Assembly (NCBI GenBank): GCA_028622995.1
Contig: JAJQJQ010000022.1
Location: forward strand, 2,976,001-3,040,000
Direction of reading: 5' to 3'
Origin: Panagrolaimus kolymaensis
Lineage: Eukaryota > Nematoda > Chromadorea > Rhabditida > Panagrolaimidae
DNA: 64,000 nucleotides
Numbering within the stretch: the stretch's first letter is position 1; each line of letters starts with the position of its first letter. The notes below the pieces were generated by a model. It ran no database searches and was not told the origin of the DNA. It saw nothing but the letters and a program-made list of their open reading frames with translations. Below, one piece after another: positions 57,501 to 64,000 of the stretch. Both the position numbers and the translations under genes were made by a program.

Positions 57501-60112
57501 TTTAATCGGACTGCAATGCCTGACACATAATTTTTTTTGATAACTTTTTTGTTTGAAATTGAAATTCATTATTTTTAATTAATTTTTTAAATATATAAAA
57601 GGACCAAAAAGTTCACAAATTTTGTTATGCGTCAATTTTTTTTGTTTGGATGTTTCATTAATCCTTTATTCTGTTTTTTGATAATATATATGAGAATACT
57701 CTCACATTATTTTTAATGTGTTTTGATGAAATGAATGAGTTCATCAAATACCGTATATTTTTGCTATATGAAAAATTGAAAATTTTTATGTAGTCTTTTT
57801 TTGAGAAACTTTTAAAAAAATTCATGGACTCTCTGATATGGAAACATTAGGCAGATGATTAATAATAATTATATAATGAGAGTCTATTTCTATAAACTTT
57901 GGGAATTTTGCGATGGGAATGAAATTACTCATTTTTCTTCAGCATTGATAAATAATTTAGCGTTTTTTTGTCTCTGATGTTTAAAATATTTGAGAAGCCT
58001 GAGAAAGTTTAAAATAATAAAAAACATCTGAAAAATCGCGGGTAATGCAAACAGCTGAAAAAAATACCGTATAAATATTAGAATAAATAAGTTGTGTTTG
58101 TAGTTGGTTTAAAAATTATCGAAAATTTTGTACCGCATAAAATTTTTTAGTTTTTGAGTCTCGTTTAAATAAACATCATCGTCATGTAGCGATGCCATAT
58201 TCCATTTGTTATCACTCACCACTTCTTCCTCTTCTTTTCATAATTTCGATTAAATATAAAAGTGGCATTCTTTTGTGTTATCCAATGACTCATAGGCTTT
58301 ACTTTTTACCTATTTTATCAACACACAAAGTTAATCCTGACATTTGCATCGTCTTTTCTTTCCCGCTTTTTTCCCTTAAAAAATAAAAGCAATAAATAAA
58401 CTTTAAGAAATTAGAATTCATCTTTAGTATTTTTCTTTCTTTTTTGTCATAAAAATTTTTCAAAAGTTATTCCATCAACATCTAAAATGAATGATCAATT
58501 ACGTGACAAATTAGCTTTTTTCTCTGTTTTAGTTTGCTCTTTTTTAAGTTAGTGGAGAAGACATCAGCCTTCACTGTAGCTTAGTTTTTTCGATGCAATA
58601 GTTTTTTCTGCTACAAAAATGACAAAAATGTATAGTTTAATATTTTCTGTTTTTTTATATTTAATTTAAGATTAATCCTGTCAATTTCAGCTGTTCATGA
58701 AATTGCATATTTTTTGGTTCTTTATTAGTTTTTTTTTGAATGCTCTAAAAAGTTTCAAAAGCTTTGCAAAAAAATTATCACATGACTTATTTTCTTATTT
58801 TGCTTTGGCCCTTTACTAGTTGTCCGACTCCGTTTTATGTAGTACATGTTTTGGCTCTATGACCTACGGTACATCATTGAATTGTAGTAATACTTATTTT
58901 CAAATTGTACCCTTTATTTACCTATAATATTAAAGATGTGACGTAAAAAATTGTTCATCGTATAATCGAGATAAATATAAAGCTTTAAACAAACATTGGG
59001 TCGATTAAAAAGGAGTTAAAAGATTATTAAAATCGCGTTTTATTTATTATGTGTATGAAATACGGAATTTGATATAGTCAATTGACGAAGAAAAAAATAG
59101 GAAATACAAAAATTTATTTATGACACATTTTAAGGTATTTTTGCGGTTAAAAGCTATTTAAAAAATTTATAATAAATCGTGGATAAAAGATACACTTTTC
59201 CATTTCAAAAAAAGTTTCATAAAAAATATATCTTTAGAGTTTTTTGCTTTTGTCTTTTTTTTGTTTTTTCATTCTTACAATGTTTGGGTTTACACTTTCT
59301 CGGGATATTGAACAGCCTTGTTTTGCCTTCTAATAAACTAACTAAAAATGACTCATTCATATTTTTAAAAATAATAATATTTAGAAGTGCACTTGCAATA
59401 AGTTCAAGTGAGAGGGAAGAAGCTCGCGTCAAGCTTGAATTACACGAAAGATTTTTAATCCTTTTAACTATTTTTTATTCTATGTTCTTTGATTTTATTT
59501 TTTCCTTTTTAATTTTTAGAACCAATCATTTAAAAAAATAGCAAAACAAAAAAACAAGCTGTTGCTGTCTGGAAAGCATTTATTACCTCCTTTTTCCGTT
59601 CAATCTTTTATATTTTTTGTTACAAATTTTTCCCTTGAGATAAGATTCTCCTTAATTTTTAGTGGCATGCTTTTCAATCTTTCATCACTGTGTTTTTTTT
59701 ACTTCTTCTTTTGTATGTAAGCGAATATTTTAGGTTTTCAAAGATCTTTAATGCATGCATTTGGCCCTGTTCTGTAACTAATAATATATTCTATTACGTA
59801 TTATATGGATATAAATTTGAAATATGTTTCTTTGGTTCATTGCTTTTTTGATATTACTCCTAAAAAACAGGAGAAAGAAAAGCTTTAGGAAAAGACAAAA
59901 AAAAACTTTTGTTTCTTTCTTTTTTATGTATTTTCTAAAAAGTCTGACATTGGCGTGTGTCTACCGAGCAACATAACTTCCTCGTGTCATTTCATTTCTC
60001 TTTTATTTATTTATTTTTTAAATTAGACGTTTTAGAATCACACAATTATTTTGTTACTACTTTTTTGTTAAAAGCCGCCATTCTCAAAAGTTTTTCTTCT
60101 TCAAATTCAAAA
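48593..60112. other. 11.5-kb interval without recognisable genes
   Basis: Very AT-rich with many T-runs. Open frames of 60-120 codons (51682-51870, 53033-53272, 55567-55791, 59179-59541 plus; 52157-52408 and 55476-55697 minus) translate to Phe/Leu/Lys/Ser-rich strings lacking domains, and no chain of phase-compatible exons was found. It may hold regulatory sequence for the GPCR gene, non-coding RNA or decayed repeats. Confidence 0.5.
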
Positions 60113-61826
60113 ATGGATGAAGAAGGAAATGGTGAAGATTTATATAAATTTCGTGCACAACATTATCAAATTGTTGTACCTATTTTTCTTGTTATTAGCT
60201 TATTTGCCGTGATTGCAAATGCCATTGTTATCTATGCTTTGAGAATGACAAAAGTTCGAAATGCAACAGTTACCTTAATTTTGAGTTTAACCATTTCTGA
60301 TATTTGGTAAGTTTCAATTGAAAGTGTACCATAAAATTTATAGCTTTTTTAGGACAAGTTCCATTGTTGCATGCTCCCTTCTTTATAATAGTTATTTACC
60401 CATTGTAAAAGGAACTTATCCAAATCCGTGTTTTTCATTAACCCTTGAAATGCTTCGAACTGGTGGACTCATCACTGGAACCTTGCATCTTCTCCTCATT
60501 AGTGTTCATCATTATATTGGAATAATTCGACCATACACCGATAAACAAAAGCTTCGAACTATTGCTTGCGTTCTTTGCATTTTGGCTTGGTTATCGCCAC
60601 TTTGTGTCCTCTTCGGTCTTGCAAGCTTCATACCCGAACAAGGATATCATGATTGTATGAACGTTGAATTTTATCATTCACGACTCTTTCGAATGAGCGT
60701 TTCGGGTTTACTCGTTTTGATTTTCATTTTTATTACATGGTGCTATTTTCGACTTGTAAGTTTTTTATAATACTTTAAAGTGGTTACATGAAAAAGCAAA
60801 AATCTCAGCTGCAACCTTTAAAGCAGCTGCGATTTTAGAATTAAAACTGTTTCATGACGTTTTTGAGAACTATTTGAATTTGAAGCAAAAAATATTTTTT
60901 AATAGATAGCTACTATTTTCATATTTAAAATTTGAGCTTTTTTTCAACCACTGACAAGGAGAAAAAAGAGAAAACTCCAAAACTAAAAGTTAATTTTTAA
61001 TGTCTTAAATTTAAACATTACACTTATTTTACGATGAACTAAAAATTATTCCATTTTTAGATTATCATTCTCCGCTCTCAAGCTCATCATTGGAAAGCTT
61101 CAAGATCAGCTCAAAAACGTGTTTCACGTGAAAATAAAACCCTCACAACAACAATTTTAATTTGCTCGTAAGTTATTCAATAAATGTGAATATGTAAAAC
61201 AGATTAATTATTGTAAAATCATTATTACAGATCATTTTTTATTGGATGGGCTCCTGCCACCCTCCATTTCCTCGTCACCTGTGATACATGTGATTTATTG
61301 AGAGAACAAAAATTCCGAGTTTTGTTCTTTTTTAGCTGTCTTCAACTTAGTTTCATCCTGGGAAAATCCCTTTTAAATCCATTGATTTATTCAATTCGTA
61401 TCCCAGAAATTGAACAACAGCTTGAAGCTATGAAAGATAAATATTGGACACCCATTCGACGAACATTATGGTAGGTTATTTATTAGCAGTTCTCATTACT
61501 ATCGAATTCTTTAAAAAAAAGCAATAATGTTACTTTCCCATACGAAAATTTATGTAACTTAATTTTAATGTTTTTTCAGTTTACAAAATCGTAAAAGCAG
61601 CACATTAAAATCTCCATCAATTCGTAGAAACCTTGTTGCTGAAGGAGTCCTTGAAAATACATTTCGAAACGAAATCAGCTCAAATGATGATCAATCTAGA
61701 GCTGTTTTAACCACGGTGGATTCACCATTGAAGACTTCAATTTATCAAAATGGTGAAACTCTAATAACTCCAAAGGAAGACAAAAGCTTTGATAACCTCC
61801 TCACCGACAATACCGAATATTTATAA
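60113..61826 (+). CDS. Orphan class A (rhodopsin-like) GPCR
   Basis: Exons 60113-60306, 60353-60755, 61061-61167, 61231-61470 and 61580-61826 give 396 residues. Seven hydrophobic segments follow a short acidic N-terminus: TM1 VVPIFLVISLFAVIANAIVI (with the GN-like AN of helix 1), TM2 TLILSLTISDIW (the LxxxD pattern), TM3 ending SVHHYIGIIRP where DRY is expected, TM4 ACVLCILAWLSPLCVLFGLA, TM5 GLLVLIFIFITWCYFRL, TM6 TTTILICSSFFIGWAPATLH and TM7 SLLNPLIYSIR (NPxxY). The extracellular Cys before TM3 (NPCFSL) and in the second loop (HDCMN) can form the usual disulfide. The tail is Ser/Thr-rich. The ligand is not deducible; a peptide or amine is likely from the architecture. AATAAA at 61966. Confidence 0.88.
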
Positions 61827-61965
61827 GACAATGCTAAAAAACAAAAACCAAATCAGTCGTATTTTACGGGTTTTATATTTTCAGTTCAAAAAATGTTTTT
61901 AATCGGTTTCATCAAAACATGCATTTAAAAATCTCTTTATTTTGTAAATATTACTAGCAAATTAC

Positions 61966-61971
61966 AATAAA
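61966..61971 (+). terminator. Polyadenylation signal AATAAA
   Basis: Hexamer 140 nt after the GPCR stop codon. Confidence 0.5.
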
Positions 61972-62197
61972 TTACTTTTCACAAAGTATGTATTAGAAAT
62001 CAAAGGAAATATAAATAGATAAAAATTATAGCAAAACAGTGCACCATGGAAAGATGAATTCATTATCCACAAAATAAGACAAACATATATCACAGAAAAA
62101 TCAGCGACAATAACCATTCTCAGGGAAAATTGAAGAAAAATAAAACAGGATTATTGACGAACATTGAAGCAGAAGAAGAAACATGAGAGATGAATGT

Positions 62198-62209
62198 TTA
62201 ATAACGATC
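62198..62209 (-). CDS. Alternative last exon of the ArfGAP gene (Asp-Arg-Tyr-stop)
   Basis: After a GTTTTTTAG acceptor the minus strand reads GATCGTTATTAA, phase 0, giving a three-residue ending DRY. It competes with the exon 62572-62552. ArfGAP2/3 relatives often end in a short aromatic or basic tail, so this may be the main form. Confidence 0.4.
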   Translation of the reverse strand, partial: DRY

Positions 62210-62551
62210 CTAAAAAACAAATAATTAGTTTTAGAAAAAACAGTGAAAAATTAAAAAACAAAAAAAGAAAGCGCAAAGTAAAAAGTGAAAGTAAGGCAAT
62301 ATAAAACTTAGAAAATAATAACAAAAAGCTTAAATTAAATGTACCAATCACCGTAGAATACATGTAAACAAAAGAAAAAGTAATACAGTAATAAGGCATA
62401 TGTGTGACGAAAAAGCACACTTTTCTAATGCTAACATGTCAACCAAAACAAAAAGTGCCGAAAAGAAAGAAAAAGTAAAAATAATTTTTGTAATAACCTT
62501 TTTTATTATAACTTCAAATTCAGTGAATATTCTGAATTATATTATTGCAGA

Positions 62552-64000
62552 CTAGGTTCTTGCGGGGTTACGCTAAAAATTATGATGGAAAACTATTGAA
62601 TACAAAAATAGTTTTAACGATTAATTTTAAAAAAAGATGTGGTTCATTAACTTACCGATAAATATGAACTAACGGAGCTTGAAAGATTTGATATTTTATC
62701 AGCTACTTTTGAAACTCCATGTCTAACACTATCTTTGATATCGGACATTTCAGGTACATGATCAGTATAAGATGAATAATTTGAACGTTGTTGATTTTGT
62801 CCGCCACCAAAAAGATCAGCCGAACCAATACCAGTTGAACCTTCAAATTTTTGTAAAGTTGAACGAGATTCATAATCAGCGCCAGCTTCATTTCCAAAAA
62901 ATTGATCCGATGAAATTGCTTTAGCATTATTGAATTTTCTTAAAGTATCTTCACTTCCAGCGGGAGTTGATGAATTTGAAGCATAACCAGCTGAAGATTT
63001 ACCATAAGTTGTAGTTTTCCTAAAAAGTGAAAGTAAAGTAATTGTAAAGAGAATATTAATAATAATAATTACTTTGGAGCTGGTTCACTATAGGCATCGA
63101 AAAAAGTATCATTGTCAAGGTTCTTGCTCCTTGAAGAAAACAAATCATCAGTACCATTATCGTTTTTGCTTGATCTAAAATGATGCTAAGGTAACATATT
63201 CTTGAAATAATAAATCTTACCGCTCATCAACAATTTCCCAATCATCTTCTGTTTTCTTTCCATAATCTCTTTTGCCTTTAATAAGGACACCTTCCTGTTG
63301 AATAGTTCGCATTCCAACTGAATGACTAATTGTAGAACGTCCAAGCCCACCAATTCCAAGTCTATCAACAATGTCAGCTTTTGAAGGATCTTTAGAAGCA
63401 GCTTTTAATTTTTCTTTTGCTTGTTCTTGTTTTTGCACTTCTTGCATAAGGAATTTGTTTGCAAGTTTTGGCGCTTCACCGACGGCAGGTTCTTCTTCGT
63501 TCATAGAAAGTTTAGCAAAATTCTCTCGTTCCTTATCAAAGTTATTAGCTTTTTGTTCAATTTCAGTAAAATTAGTCTTGATTTTTTGAGCTCCAAGTCC
63601 CTTCTTTCCTCCAAGTGTAATCTTCTTTACAGGTTTTTTTGCGATGGTATGCTTTGTATCATCTTCATCGTGAAGATGATCAACACTTGGTCCAAATAAA
63701 GCATCATCTGAAGTAGGAACAGCAGCTGGTTGAGGTGTTGGAGTTGGTTGATGAGGAACAGGAGTTTTAAAATCTTGAGAAAAGAAATCATCTTCATTAT
63801 CTGGTTCAGGAGAGGCAGGAACTTCACTTGATGTATCAATCATGAGCTTTGTACCATGCAATCGCATAGCTTGTTGAGCAAGTTGAGAGAGACGGTCCTT
63901 AAAATGTAAAAGTAAAAAAAGATATAAATAAGAGGTGGTGTTAAAACTAACTTTATAAAGGGCAGCTGCACGACTTTTATATTTTTGTTGAGCATCATTC
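62552..64000 (-). CDS. ArfGAP2/3-type protein, C-terminal part (runs off window)
   Basis: Minus-strand exons: beyond 64000 to 63952, then 63897-63221, 63174-63073, 63019-62656 and 62572-62552. About 404 residues are visible. ArfGAP2/3 stimulates GTP hydrolysis on Arf1 at the Golgi during COPI coat cycling. The catalytic zinc-finger GAP domain is outside the window. What is seen is the family's C-terminal region: [20 protein letters not shown], the conserved [20 protein letters not shown] motif, a Lys/Glu-rich helix, [14 protein letters not shown], and C-terminal [19 protein letters not shown], which resembles the amphipathic membrane- or coatomer-binding repeats of this family. The final seven-codon exon (RNPART-stop) could be replaced by the one at 62198-62209. 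Confidence 0.85.

Noticed and set aside
59179..59541. 120-codon plus-strand frame in the gene desert
   Set aside because: Very Phe/Leu-rich, overlaps a minus-strand frame of similar quality, no acceptor or donor context and no recognisable domain.

Overview
The window reads as a nuclear contig from an AT-rich nematode. Supporting evidence: small phase-compatible exons with T-rich acceptors (mostly TTTTAG or TTTCAG), short 3' UTRs with AATAAA, a major-sperm-protein (MSP) gene, a nematode-type globin, a DUF23/GT92 glycosyltransferase and a long bestrophin. I cannot name the species. No bacterial, viral, CRISPR, rRNA or tRNA signal was seen. Exon boundaries were placed by eye from splice motifs, reading phase and protein-family fit. 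In the genes at 28574-34160 a few boundaries may be off by one base.

Layout. 1-1770: no gene. 1771-8009 (+): cAMP-dependent protein kinase catalytic subunit (kin-1) with an apparent choice of N-terminal exons and two C-terminal exons. Its first large intron carries a 1.8-kb element with 428-bp near-perfect terminal inverted repeats and antisense spliced coding sequence inside. 8010-16060: gene-poor, with a repeat family at 9.3-11.15 kb. 16109-16836 (+): two-finger C2H2 protein. 17160-20371 (-): double-MSP-domain protein joined in frame to a transmembrane segment and Pro-rich tail. 20726-22070 (+): ubiquitin-like/AN1 zinc-finger protein. 22841-23969 (+): coiled-coil protein. 25157-28393 (+): bestrophin. 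28574-30138 (-): DPH2. 30522-34160 (-): TEX2-like SMP lipid-transfer protein. 35753-41126 (+): XPF endonuclease, with myo-inositol-1-phosphate synthase (inos-1) nested antisense in one intron. 44519-46356 (+): probably acylated globin. 46716-48592 (-): GT92 glycosyltransferase. 48593-60112: 11.5 kb without a recognisable gene. 60113-61826 (+): class A-like orphan GPCR. 62552-64000 (-): C-terminal part of an ArfGAP2/3-type protein that runs off the window.

The genes are mostly unrelated housekeeping and signalling genes, as expected of a eukaryotic chromosome. Close arrangements worth noting are the divergent MSP/AN1 pair (about 355 bp apart), the TEX2-to-DPH2 same-strand pair (about 380 bp apart, possibly operonic), the convergent bestrophin/DPH2 and globin/GT92 pairs, and the inos-1-inside-xpf-1 nesting. 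The most unusual structure is the long-inverted-repeat element in the kin-1 intron: its ends and flanking TA look Tc1/mariner-like, but its interior does not look like a transposase.
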